DNA from: JAIVJG01 sp964236735
GTDB lineage: Bacteria; Acidobacteriota; Blastocatellia; Pyrinomonadales; Pyrinomonadaceae
Direction: 5' to 3'
DNA: 64,000 nucleotides
Assembly: GCA_964236735.1 (NCBI GenBank)
Contig: CAXSFM010000005.1
Span: forward strand, 186,001-250,000
Position 1 is the first letter of the stretch. Each line of letters opens with the position of its first letter. Both the position numbers and the translations under genes were made by a program. Shown one piece after another: positions 54,175-63,349 of the stretch. The notes below the pieces were generated by a model. It ran no database searches, was not told where the DNA came from, and saw only the letters and a program-made list of their open reading frames with translations.

Positions 54175-55842
54175 ATGGTTAGCAGCGCGAAGAAGAGCGG
54201 CGCGTCAGCAACTAAAAAAAGTACACATGGCGCGAAGTCGTCAACCAAAGCGAAACATGGCGGCAGCGTGAAGCGCGCCGGTACGAAGAAGGCGGCGAAG
54301 AAAAAAGTGGTGGTGGCGAAACCCGCGAAGAAGCCGCCCGCCGGAGAAGGCAAAACCATCGCCGGCCCCATCGAGCATTTCGTGGTGCTGATGCTTGAGA
54401 ATCGCTCGTTCGATCACATCTTCGGCTACCGGCAGGGAGTCAACGGCCTGAAGGGGAGCGAGTCGAATCTGCTCGACCCGTCGAAGCCGAAATCTGCGAC
54501 CAACCCCGCGCTCTTCGTCAGCAACGGCGCGCCCGATGCGGTGCTGACGGGACAGGGGCCGGGACATTCTTTCAACGCCGCGAATTTGCAACTCTGCAAC
54601 AACAAGAACGGGCCGAGCGCGTCCAGCCCGGCCATGAACAACGGTTTCGTGAGCGGCTATCAGACCGAACTGGTTTATGCGGACAAGGTCAAGAATCCGA
54701 GTCAGGCCGTCGTGCGCGTCGTGATGGAATCGTTCGCGCCGAGCGCGCTGCCTTCGATCAACGCGCTCGCCGATGCGTTCTGCGTCTGCGACAACTGGTA
54801 CTCGGAAGTGCCCGGCCCGACGCAGCCCAATCGTCTCTACATGCACGCGGCCACGTCTTTCGGTTTCGCGCTCAACGTCTGGACGCAGATTTTCGACGGC
54901 CCCACGATTTACAATCGCGTCGCCGATGCGGGCTATACGTGGGGCGCGTATTATTTCGATGACAACGATCTGGCGGAGTTCTCGCAGGTCAACGCGCAGA
55001 CCGCGAACATCAAGCTCTATGAAACTTCTTTCGCGGCGGACGTGAAGGCGGGGACGCTTCCCAACTACAGTTTCATAGACCCGCGTTTCATCAACGCCAA
55101 AGGCGCGATGGCGAACTCGCAGCACGCGCCCAACGACGCGCGCTACGGCGACAACTTCATCGCCGATGTTTACGAGACGCTGCGGAGCAACGCGACGCTC
55201 TGGAACAAGTGCGCGCTCATCGTGCTCTACGACGAGCACGGCGGCTTCTACGATCACGTCGTGCCGCCGTCAACGAACGTGCCCAACCCGGACGGGCTGA
55301 ACTCGCCGCCCGCCGGAAACAAACTGTCTTATGCGCCGACGTTTAACTTCAACCGTCTGGGATTCCGCGTGCCGGTCGTCATCGCGTCGCCGTGGGTCAA
55401 AGCTGGCCGCGTGGATTCGACGCAGTATCAACACACGTCAATCTTAGCGACGGTCAAGAAGCTCTTTGGCTGGAATAATTTTCTGACGAAGCGCGACGCC
55501 AGCGCCAAAACGTTCGAGGCTCTCTTCTCGGAACTCAACGCGCCGCGCACCGACACGCCGCAGAAATTACCGCGCGCCACACTGCCCGCCGCGCCCGCCG
55601 CCAGTGATCCGGCCAACCCTGCGAATCAGGCTCTGGATGACACACAGCAACAAGTGCTGATGAAAGCGTATTATTTAACGCAGAGTTCGCACCCGGACGG
55701 GCCGACGCCGGACGCGCTGCCTGTCACACAGGGCGAGGCATCGGATTTCGTCAGAGCGCGCTACGCCGAACATGGAGCGATGCTGGCAAAGGCGGCGAAG
55801 GCGCAGATGTCTGCGAAGGCGGCGAAGGCGAAGAAGCGTTGA
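54175..55842 (+). CDS. Phosphoesterase (phospholipase C/acid phosphatase type) with basic tails
   Basis: A member of the PF04185 phosphoesterase family, which includes bacterial phospholipases C and acid phosphatases. Family motifs are VVLMLENRSFDHIFG (E75-H81), FCVCDNWYSEVPGPTQPNR, and DEHGGFYDHV near 353. A further SPWVKAGRVDSTQYQHTS segment completes the site. Unusually, residues 1-60 are a Lys/Ala-rich tail (KKAAKKKVVVAKPAKK) with no signal peptide visible, and the C-terminus is again basic (AKAAKAKKR). GGAGACATC lies upstream. The tails recall histone-like proteins and may bind acidic polymers; this is inference. Confidence 0.87.
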   Translation: MVSSAKKSGASATKKSTHGAKSSTKAKHGGSVKRAGTKKAAKKKVVVAKPAKKPPAGEGKTIAGPIEHFVVLMLENRSFDHIFGYRQGVNGLKGSESNLLDPSKPKSATNPALFVSNGAPDAVLTGQGPGHSFNAANLQLCNNKNGPSASSPAMNNGFVSGYQTELVYADKVKNPSQAVVRVVMESFAPSALPSINALADAFCVCDNWYSEVPGPTQPNRLYMHAATSFGFALNVWTQIFDGPTIYNRVADAGYTWGAYYFDDNDLAEFSQVNAQTANIKLYETSFAADVKAGTLPNYSFIDPRFINAKGAMANSQHAPNDARYGDNFIADVYETLRSNATLWNKCALIVLYDEHGGFYDHVVPPSTNVPNPDGLNSPPAGNKLSYAPTFNFNRLGFRVPVVIASPWVKAGRVDSTQYQHTSILATVKKLFGWNNFLTKRDASAKTFEALFSELNAPRTDTPQKLPRATLPAAPAASDPANPANQALDDTQQQVLMKAYYLTQSSHPDGPTPDALPVTQGEASDFVRARYAEHGAMLAKAAKAQMSAKAAKAKKR

Positions 55843-55999
55843 TGCTCAACACGTCAGACTTACTTTTCAAGTCAGACATGCTGTTCAGTATGACTATTGA
55901 GGTCTATGTATAACTTGTGCTAAGCAAGTACATGGAACCGTCATCTGCACGCCACGTCTGCTATTTATCTTCATGCTACTGCACCCGAAGAGGTAAACC

Positions 56000-56395
56000 A
56001 TGTCTGCATATCTGAAGGTCATCGGCTCCGGCGACGCCCCTCTGCCTGGCTCCTACGCCGAACCATACGCCGATTTCCCGCCCAGCCGCCCGCCCAACAA
56101 CATCTCCAAGGGGGACTTCCTTGTCCTCTACGCAGCTGGCTGGAAGCGGATCTTCGCCGTTGTCCGCGTTATAAGAATGTCCCCTCGAGGCCCTGACCCG
56201 AGGTGGCCGCATCGCTTGGAGATCAGCTACATATACAACGTGTCTCCAGTGGACGGCGTGTTCGTTAACGACATTAGCGAAGAGCGCGAGCTTACGCGGT
56301 CTATCAGGCAGCAAACGTGCATCAGCCTCAGAGACGCTGAGTTCAAGCAGGCGTGGGAAATGCTGAAGGCAAGACAAGCTGAACTTGAGGGCTAG
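56000..56395 (+). CDS. Small unknown protein, possibly EVE/PUA-like
   Basis: A 131-residue soluble protein. KGDFLVLYAAGWKRIFAVVR followed by VIRMSPRG resembles the EVE/PUA-like fold, in which such beta-strands bind modified nucleotides, but the match is weak. GAGGTAAACC precedes ATG 56000. The surrounding sequence has lower GC than the neighbouring genes, suggesting possible recent acquisition. Neighbours are the phosphoesterase and convergent fumC, with which it has no evident link. Confidence 0.6.
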   Translation: MSAYLKVIGSGDAPLPGSYAEPYADFPPSRPPNNISKGDFLVLYAAGWKRIFAVVRVIRMSPRGPDPRWPHRLEISYIYNVSPVDGVFVNDISEERELTRSIRQQTCISLRDAEFKQAWEMLKARQAELEG

Positions 56396-56431
56396 AGTTA
56401 GCGCATCGCATTTGACCTGAATAGTTACTGT

Positions 56432-57868
56432 TCAAGGGTGCGTCATTTCTTCCGGCTTGACGTATTCGTCGAACTCTTCGCCCGTCAAAAAGCCCAACTC
56501 GATTGCCGACTCGCGCAGAGAGATGTTTTTGTGGTGAGCGTTCTTGGCGATCTTCGCCGCTTTGTCGTAGCCGATGTGCGGGTTCAGGGCGGTCACGAGC
56601 ATGAGCGAATTTCTGAGGTGCGAGTCAATCCGCTCGCGGTTGAGTTCGATGCCGGCGATGCAGTAATCAACGAAGCCGTGCGAGGCGTCTTTAAGCAGAC
56701 GGATGGAGTGCAGCAGATTGTGAATCATCACCGGGTTGAAGACGTTCAACTCAAAATTGCCCTGCGAGCCGGCGAACCCGATGGCGGCGTCGTTGCCCAT
56801 TACCTGCACGGCGACCATCGTCATCGCCTCACTCTGCGTCGGGTTGACCTTGCCCGGCATAATGGACGAGCCGGGTTCGTTTTCCGGCAGCGACAACTCG
56901 CCGAAACCCGCGCGCGGCCCCGACGCCAGCCAGCGGATGTCGTTGGCGATTTTCATCAGCGAGCAGGCTAAAGTTTTGAGCGCGCCGCTCGCAAAGACCA
57001 ACTCGTCGTGCGCCGAGAGGGCGGCGAATTTGTTCGGGTGTGACTTGAAAGGCAAGTTCGTCAACTCCGCGATTTTCGACGCCGCGCGCGCGCCAAACTC
57101 CGGGTGCGAATTGAGTCCTGTGCCGACCGCCGTCCCGCCGATGGCGAGATCGTAGAGTCCGGGCAAGACCATTCGCAGACGCTCGATGTCGCGCTCCAGC
57201 AGACTCGCCCAGCCGGAAAATTCCTGCCCGACAGTTAAAGGCGTCGCGTCCTGCAAATGCGTGCGCCCGATCTTCACCACGTCCGCAAACTCTTTCGCTT
57301 TCGCGTCAATCGCATCATGCACGCGCTGGATTTCGGGGATTAGCTCGTTGACGCGCTCGGCGGCGGCGATGTGCATGGCCGTCGGGAAAGTGTCGTTCGA
57401 CGACTGCGACATGTTCACGTCGTCGTTCGGATGGACGGGCTGCTTGCTTCCCAACACGCCGCCCGCGAGTTCGATGGCGCGGTTCGAAATGACTTCGTTG
57501 GCGTTCATGTTCGTCTGTGTGCCAGACCCCGTCTGCCACACGCGCAACGGGAAATGCTCGTCGAGCTTACCCTCGATCACTTCATCGCACGCGCGAGCGA
57601 TTAACTCGGCCTTCTCTGTCGAAAGTTTGCCTAGCTCTTGATTGACGAGCGCCGCCGCTTTCTTCAACAGGCCGAGCGCGCGAATCATCTCGCGCGGCAT
57701 CCGGTCGTCGCCGATGTTGAAATGAATCAGCGAACGCTGTGTCTGCGCGCCGTAGTATTTGTCCGACGGCACATCAATCTCGCCCATCGAATCCGTCTCG
57801 ACGCGAACGTCCGCGCGCACTCCGGCGGTCGAGTCCTCAAGCATCTTTTCGGTTGCATCTTTCGTCAT
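56432..57868 (-). CDS. fumC: Fumarate hydratase class II
   Basis: Catalyses reversible hydration of fumarate to malate in the TCA cycle. ATG 57868 follows AAGGAAGG; the frame extends to 57895. Family signatures are TQRSLIHFNIG, HPNDDVNMSQSSNDTFPTAM, KIGRTHLQDATPLTVGQEF and GSSIMPGKVNPTQSE, and the catalytic Ser sits in that last loop. Length about 478 is normal. No cluster-binding cysteines are needed in this class. It fits with KorAB and Lpd in central metabolism. Confidence 0.96.
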   Translation of the reverse strand: MTKDATEKMLEDSTAGVRADVRVETDSMGEIDVPSDKYYGAQTQRSLIHFNIGDDRMPREMIRALGLLKKAAALVNQELGKLSTEKAELIARACDEVIEGKLDEHFPLRVWQTGSGTQTNMNANEVISNRAIELAGGVLGSKQPVHPNDDVNMSQSSNDTFPTAMHIAAAERVNELIPEIQRVHDAIDAKAKEFADVVKIGRTHLQDATPLTVGQEFSGWASLLERDIERLRMVLPGLYDLAIGGTAVGTGLNSHPEFGARAASKIAELTNLPFKSHPNKFAALSAHDELVFASGALKTLACSLMKIANDIRWLASGPRAGFGELSLPENEPGSSIMPGKVNPTQSEAMTMVAVQVMGNDAAIGFAGSQGNFELNVFNPVMIHNLLHSIRLLKDASHGFVDYCIAGIELNRERIDSHLRNSLMLVTALNPHIGYDKAAKIAKNAHHKNISLRESAIELGFLTGEEFDEYVKPEEMTHP

Positions 57869-57900
57869 CAGCAGAGCCTTCCTTTGCATCGTCATCCCGC

Positions 57901-57937
57901 GTCAATGCGAGCGCCCCGGCGGGGCGCTCGCATTGAC
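57901..57937. repeat. Perfect 17-bp stem palindrome upstream of fumC
   Basis: GTCAATGCGAGCGCCCC pairs exactly with GGGGCGCTCGCATTGAC, with only a 3-nt loop. It sits 32 bases upstream of the chosen fumC start. It is not followed by T-runs. It could be an operator, an RNA hairpin in the leader, or a REP-like element. The remaining gap up to 58193 shows no other feature. Confidence 0.9.
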
Positions 57938-58193
57938 GCTCGGTTAATGTTGAAAACAAGTCGCGAGCGTAATTGTACAACACATCGCAGCGCGCAAAAA
58001 AAGCTCATTAAATCATTGACCTATGCGTGGGAAATGATGTATAGACGGCGGTGCAATTTGAGCCAATATGCACGCCAACCTCGGCGCGTGCAAAGTTCGA
58101 GGCGAACCCACGCCTCCTGCCGGACGAAATCTTCGTTTGAGCCATCTTCAGATTCCACTCCCTGAAAGAGTGCCACCAAAGTGAGGAAGTCCC

Positions 58194-61100
58194 ATGATCC
58201 CCCTGCAAACCGTTTTCCACCGCCTTTTCCAACTCGAAACTAAGTCAATAACAAAATTTCAAACTGCCAAATTGGAGGCGCGTCCGCGCGTGCGGCCTGT
58301 GCGTTTATTGACATTCATCTTTGCGGCAGCCCTTGCCACATTGTCGCTTTATTCCAGCCACGCCGCTCCGTCTGTGAGAATCGCCACGACGACGGGCGAA
58401 GCGTTGACCATGAACGCCATTCGCGCCCTGCCTGCCGACGATGCGGTCGGGCGTGGCTCGTTGTCTGTCATCCCAGCGCCGCACCTTCTCTTGAGTTTGT
58501 TTCAGGCCGCGCCGTCCGAATCGGTCTCGACTTTCGCCGCCGACTGCACGACGCCGAAAGCATCCTTCAATCTCGGCGAGACGGTCTGCGCGCAAGTGCT
58601 GGATGCGCCGCCTGTGAGCGGCGGGCAAGTGCTGCGTCGCGTCAGTCTCTTAGACCCGGAAGGTTTAGTCAGGTCGAGCGTTGACGTGACGGCGAGTTCG
58701 CAGACTGCCAGTTTCGCCATTCCTGCGAGCGCCACTGAGACCGTCGGCGGCATCAATATTGACAATCGCGGCACATGGAGAATCGTTCTGACCGACACCG
58801 CCGAAGTCGCTTTGCACTCCGTCGCGCCCTTCGTCGTTCACGACGTGCAAAGGCAAGTCGCCGACTTGTCTATCTCGAAGGTTGTCTTCGACGCACGTCC
58901 GCCAACCGCAGGGAGCGACATCACGTACCTGATTTACGTGACCAACAACGGCCCCGACACGGCGCTCAACGTCCATTTCTCGGATTCGACTTTGCCGAAC
59001 ACGACTTTCGTGTCGCTCGCCCAAAGCGGCGGCCCGACCTTTAACTGCACGACGCCGAACGTCGGCGCTGCCGGTACTTCAACCTGCACGCGCGCCAGTC
59101 TGCTGCGTGGTGAGGCGAGTTCTTTCGCCGTCACTTATCACATCAGTTCCAGCATCGCGAGCGGCACTGACCTCAACGACACTTTGAGCGTCGCCAGTGA
59201 TACCTTCGACCGCCACGATGCCGATAACAGTTCGACGACGAGCACGTCAGTGCCGAACCCCGCGCCGCCGCCATGCACGATTTCCTGTCCTTCCAATATC
59301 ACGCAGTCGAGCGACGCCGGGACATCCGGCGCTTTCGTGGCTTTCGCCGCGCCTCAGGCGCAGGGCACTTGCGGCGCGGTGAGCGTCATGCCTGCCAGCG
59401 GCTCGTTCTTCGGTATCGGTTCAGCGTCCGTGACCGCCACCGTCACGAATCCTGACGGCAGCCCGACCGCCACGAGTTGCAGCTTCATTGTGACCGTGAC
59501 CGATAACGAAGCCCCTTCAATTTCCTGTCCGCAGGACATCTCCGTGACGGAGAGTTCACCGGGTTCGGGTTCGGCAACGGTTAACTTCGCGTCGCCAAAC
59601 GCCACCGACAATAGTGGGAGCGTCGTGGTCAGTTGCGATAAGGCATCCGGCGACAGCTTCACCGTCTCCGGCTCGCCGCATCCGGTCACCTGCACGGCGA
59701 CCGACGCCAGTTCCAACTCGACAAGCTGCACTTTCAACGTGACGGTGCAGGCCAATACTTCCGCCTGCACGCTGACGCCGCCAGCGTCACCCATCGTCGC
59801 CGAAAGTGCGGCCAACGCCTGCGGAGCCAACGTCACTTACAACGTTGGACAGGGCGGCTCGTGCGGCACGGTCTCGTGCGATCATCCGTCCGGCTCTCTC
59901 TTCTCCCTGGGCGACACGCTCGTCACCTGCACGAGCAATCCCGACGGCGCGAGCACGAGCTTTACCGTGACGGTCAACGACACGACCGCGCCCGTCCCGA
60001 ACGTGGCGACCCTTCCGAGCATCACGCGCTCGTGCGCCGTGACGCTCACTGATTCGCCGACCGCCACCGACAACTGCGGCGGGCAGGTCGGCGGCACAAC
60101 GACTGACTCGCGCACTTATGATCAGCCGGGGACGTACACGGTTCATTGGACGTACACGGACGCCGCCGGCAACTCCTCGACGCAGACGCAGACCATCATC
60201 GTCAGCGACGATACGACGCCCCCGACCATCAACGCTCCCGCGGCGGTCACGCTGCATTCAGGCCCGACCTCTTGCGGCGTGACGATCAGCGACCTCGACG
60301 CCACGCTCGGCGAGGCCACGGCGAGCGACACCTGCTCCGGCGTGACGATTGCGCGCAGCGGCGTCCCGGCGGGCGGCGTCTTCCCCGTCGGCACGACGAC
60401 CGTCACCTACACGGCGACGGACGGCAACGGCAACAGCGCCTCGGCGACGCAGGCCGTGACGGTTACGGACGACACGTCGCCGACCATCATCGCGCCCGCT
60501 AACGTCTCGGTTAACACCAACGCCGGCTCTTGCTCGGCCACTAACGTGGCGCTCGGCACGCCGCAGACCGCAGACAACTGCTCGGTCGCGTCCGTAACGA
60601 ATAATGCGCCCGCCGCATTCCCGCTCGGACAGACGACGGTGACGTGGACGGTGACGGATGCGTCAGGCCACACGGCGACCGCCACGCAGACGGTCACGGT
60701 GACTGACCACACCCCGCCCGCGATCAGCATTACGGGCGCAAACCCCGCCACGGTCGAGTGCCATCTGTCGTATGCGGACGCAGGCGCGACCGCCGCTGAT
60801 TCATGTAGCGGCAGCGCCCCGGTGATCGTAACGGGCAACGACGTTAACGCGAACGTGCCCGGCACGTATCATGTCACCTATAGCGCAACGGACAACGCGG
60901 GCAACACCGCGACGGCCACGCGCACGGTCAACGTCGTGGACACGACCCCGCCGGCGATCAGTTGTCAGGTTAACATCGTTGCTGATTTCAACCCCGCAGC
61001 CGGCGGAGCGGTGGTCACATACATTGCGCCGGTCGGCACGGATAGCTGCGCGGGCACGATTGCCGCGACTCAGACGGCGGGCTTGCCGAGCGGCGCGACC

Positions 61101-61994
61101 TTCCCGCTGGGCACGACCACGAACACCTTCAAGGTCACGGACGGCAGCGGACTGACGGCCTCGTGCAGTTTCAATGTCACCGTCGCGCTGACTTCAATCG
61201 TCGGCCTCGACAGCGTTTTGATCAGCGGGGCCGGCCCCGTTGATAGTTACGACTCGAACGGCGGTTATCCGGCCACGAAGGGCAGTCTGGCTAATGTCCT
61301 GAGCAACGGCACGATCACCTTGTCGGGCAGCGCGAAGGTGTCGGGCAATGTGCGCTCAACACGCGCGGGCGTGGTGATGTCGGGCGCAAGCATCGTGACG
61401 GGCAATGCCACCGCCGGGACTACCGTCTCGAAGTCCGGCAGTGCGAGCGTTGGCGGCACGACGACGAATAACCAATTGGCTCCGGTCATCGCTCTGCCGC
61501 CGGTAGCGACTTGCGGGCCGCCCTACAGTTCCGCGAGCGGCATCAGCGGAACCTATTCGTACAACGCCAGCACGGGTGACTTGAACTTAACCGGCGTCAA
61601 CGTCGCGACGCTGGCGAACGGCACATACTGCTTCCACAGCGTGTCCGTGGGTAATAGCGCGCAACTCAAGGCCAACGGCCCCGTGACGATTAAACTAACG
61701 GGAACGTTGAATACGAGCGGCGCATCCAGCCTCAACAACACGACGTTGATCCCAAGCAATCTGCGAATCCTGTCGAGTTATAGCGGCAGCAACGGCGTGA
61801 CCTTCGGCAATAGCGCGAGCGCGTATCTCGTGGTTTACGCGCCTCAGACGGGCGTGACCATTTCGGGGGCGGCTCCTCTCTACGGAACCGTGGCGGGTAA
61901 ATCCATCACGATTTCAAATAGCGGGATGCTCCACTACGACACGAGGCTGCAAGCCATCTGGCCTGACCTGTGGCAGTTGATACTCGGCCTCTGA
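58194..61994 (+). CDS. Giant secreted protein with HYR/Ig-like repeats
   Basis: A 1266-residue exoprotein. GAGGAAG precedes ATG 58194. The export signal is long and basic (about 1-58, ending in SSHA). The order is: unknown N-terminal part; DUF11-type domain (YLIYVTNNGPDTALNVHF, about 245-345); a series of HYR and Ig-like repeats (about 355-1000, several with NATDNSGSVVVSC or TYTATDGNGN cores and paired Cys); then a C-terminal beta-rich region (GTITLSGSAKVSGNVRSTR, TISNSGMLHYDT). The many paired cysteines suggest disulfides outside the cell. The role is probably adhesion or surface structure. Confidence 0.88.
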   Translation: MIPLQTVFHRLFQLETKSITKFQTAKLEARPRVRPVRLLTFIFAAALATLSLYSSHAAPSVRIATTTGEALTMNAIRALPADDAVGRGSLSVIPAPHLLLSLFQAAPSESVSTFAADCTTPKASFNLGETVCAQVLDAPPVSGGQVLRRVSLLDPEGLVRSSVDVTASSQTASFAIPASATETVGGINIDNRGTWRIVLTDTAEVALHSVAPFVVHDVQRQVADLSISKVVFDARPPTAGSDITYLIYVTNNGPDTALNVHFSDSTLPNTTFVSLAQSGGPTFNCTTPNVGAAGTSTCTRASLLRGEASSFAVTYHISSSIASGTDLNDTLSVASDTFDRHDADNSSTTSTSVPNPAPPPCTISCPSNITQSSDAGTSGAFVAFAAPQAQGTCGAVSVMPASGSFFGIGSASVTATVTNPDGSPTATSCSFIVTVTDNEAPSISCPQDISVTESSPGSGSATVNFASPNATDNSGSVVVSCDKASGDSFTVSGSPHPVTCTATDASSNSTSCTFNVTVQANTSACTLTPPASPIVAESAANACGANVTYNVGQGGSCGTVSCDHPSGSLFSLGDTLVTCTSNPDGASTSFTVTVNDTTAPVPNVATLPSITRSCAVTLTDSPTATDNCGGQVGGTTTDSRTYDQPGTYTVHWTYTDAAGNSSTQTQTIIVSDDTTPPTINAPAAVTLHSGPTSCGVTISDLDATLGEATASDTCSGVTIARSGVPAGGVFPVGTTTVTYTATDGNGNSASATQAVTVTDDTSPTIIAPANVSVNTNAGSCSATNVALGTPQTADNCSVASVTNNAPAAFPLGQTTVTWTVTDASGHTATATQTVTVTDHTPPAISITGANPATVECHLSYADAGATAADSCSGSAPVIVTGNDVNANVPGTYHVTYSATDNAGNTATATRTVNVVDTTPPAISCQVNIVADFNPAAGGAVVTYIAPVGTDSCAGTIAATQTAGLPSGATFPLGTTTNTFKVTDGSGLTASCSFNVTVALTSIVGLDSVLISGAGPVDSYDSNGGYPATKGSLANVLSNGTITLSGSAKVSGNVRSTRAGVVMSGASIVTGNATAGTTVSKSGSASVGGTTTNNQLAPVIALPPVATCGPPYSSASGISGTYSYNASTGDLNLTGVNVATLANGTYCFHSVSVGNSAQLKANGPVTIKLTGTLNTSGASSLNNTTLIPSNLRILSSYSGSNGVTFGNSASAYLVVYAPQTGVTISGAAPLYGTVAGKSITISNSGMLHYDTRLQAIWPDLWQLILGL

Positions 61995-62025
61995 GAGTCT
62001 GACGGTTAACGGCTCTCGCCCATCA

Positions 62026-62094
62026 AACTTAGAGGGGCACGGACGCCTCCCTGTTCAGCAATTGAGCAAGGAGGCGTCCGTGCCCCTCTAAGTT
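62026..62094. terminator. Perfect 25-bp hairpin between convergent genes
   Basis: AACTTAGAGGGGCACGGACG and the next five bases pair exactly with 62070-62094, with a loop of about 19 nt. A TTTT follows on the plus strand. The position between convergent genes suits a bidirectional terminator, though the long perfect stem also resembles a REP-like element. Confidence 0.8.
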
Positions 62095-62144
62095 TTCACC
62101 GACGGCGCGAATCAAGCGCGCCCTACTTCAAATTCGTCATCGTC

Positions 62145-62513
62145 CTAACTCTCGATTGGCGCGTCCGCCTCCTGCCACGCCTTCCATCCGCCGGCCATCG
62201 AAGACACGTTCGTGTAGCCCATCCGTTGCAGATTGTCGGTCGCGAGAGCCGAGCGATAGCCGCCGCCGCAGTAGAGAATCATCTCCGTATCCTTGTCAGG
62301 GATTTGCGTCTCCACGTCGCGCTCGATGATGCCGCGCCCTAAATGCTCTGCGCCGCGTGCGTGGCCTTCTCTCCACTCGTCGTCTTCGCGCACGTCTATC
62401 AAATGCGCGGCGTTGTTTGCGGACAGGCGTCTGCGCGCCTCCTCGACGCTCACTTCGCGCACGCGCGTCTTGGCGTCTTCAACGAGTTTCAGGAATCCTG
62501 CGGTGTGCTCCAT
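62145..62513 (-). CDS. Single-domain rhodanese
   Basis: A 122-residue sulfurtransferase-fold protein. The catalytic C82 lies in the active loop C-G-G-G-Y-R (LYCGGGYRSALAT). LIDVREDDEWREGHARGAEH is the typical CDC25-type loop region. Persulfide transfer from thiosulfate or another donor is the expected chemistry. The pathway is unknown; the window also has the sulfur-transfer enzyme TtcA, far away. Confidence 0.92.
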   Translation of the reverse strand: MEHTAGFLKLVEDAKTRVREVSVEEARRRLSANNAAHLIDVREDDEWREGHARGAEHLGRGIIERDVETQIPDKDTEMILYCGGGYRSALATDNLQRMGYTNVSSMAGGWKAWQEADAPIES

Positions 62514-62638
62514 AGATGATTCGGCCTCTCAAGTCCTTTGAATTTTTCGCGCGAGCGTGCATTGCCAGCCTCGATGTTTGACTTTCGTTATCTCGCTTGC
62601 TACATCATATCGTTTAACCGTTAACCTGTGGAGTGTAC

Positions 62639-63091
62639 ATGCGGAGAATCAACGCCCGTCAATTGCCGGCGCTTGCTGCGCTCGTCTGCGTCGCCGCGAT
62701 GCTGCTGTTGACGGCTGGATGCAAAAGTCGCACGACGGAGACGACGGGCGAACCGGACGCCGGCGCGGTCTTGAAGGAGCTTGACTCGTTCACCTCCGAA
62801 CTAGTCGGCAAAGTCGAAGCGGCGCGCGACCCCGTCAACGGATTGATTGACGCGCAAGCTCTGCTCGATGCGCGCAAAGCCGAGTTCTCCTTGAAGATCG
62901 CCGCCGTTAAGCACGGGCAAAAATTCGCGCAGGATAATGAGCTACGCCGTCGCGCGCTCGAAAGCGAGATTGATAATGTGATGCGCGTGCAGGGGCTGCG
63001 GACGAAGCACCTCGAAGAGGCCAGCAACGCGGCGTTTCGCGAGCGGCTCGACAAATTGATTAACGACTATCAGGACTTGTTCAAGAGTTGA
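62639..63091 (+). CDS. Helical lipoprotein of unknown function
   Basis: ATG 62639 is chosen; an upstream GTG is in frame. The signal has lipobox LTAGC with C28 as the lipidated residue. The mature part is alpha-helical and charged (SEIDNVMRVQGLRTKHLEEA), suggesting a coiled coil. No family is recognised. The next gene is lpd, after a repeat. Confidence 0.78.
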   Translation: MRRINARQLPALAALVCVAAMLLLTAGCKSRTTETTGEPDAGAVLKELDSFTSELVGKVEAARDPVNGLIDAQALLDARKAEFSLKIAAVKHGQKFAQDNELRRRALESEIDNVMRVQGLRTKHLEEASNAAFRERLDKLINDYQDLFKS

Positions 63092-63220
63092 CGGGCAGGC
63101 GCGTTGAAAGCGAACTTGTCTGACCGGACTTGTTCAACGGATACCACCGTAGCAAGCAGGGTAAATTGGAGTAAACGCGGCGGAGAGATTATAATTATCG
63201 CACTTCTGAAAACTACCGCA

Positions 63221-63330
63221 GGGACAAAAGCAGTGACGAGTGACAAGTGAAGGGTAACAGCAGTAACGAGCAAGAGAGTTTGTCTTCAACTCATCACTTC
63301 TCACTAGTCCCTTGTCGCTGCTCTTATCAC
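63221..63330. repeat. Degenerate GTGACGA-type palindrome before lpd
   Basis: GGGACAAAAGCAGTGACGAG-type units on the left; TCATCACTTCTCACTAG and CCTTGTCGCTGCTCTTATCAC on the right. The arms match imperfectly. It ends 19 bases before the lpd start. Confidence 0.75.
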
Positions 63331-63349
63331 TACCTTCGAGGAGAGAACA

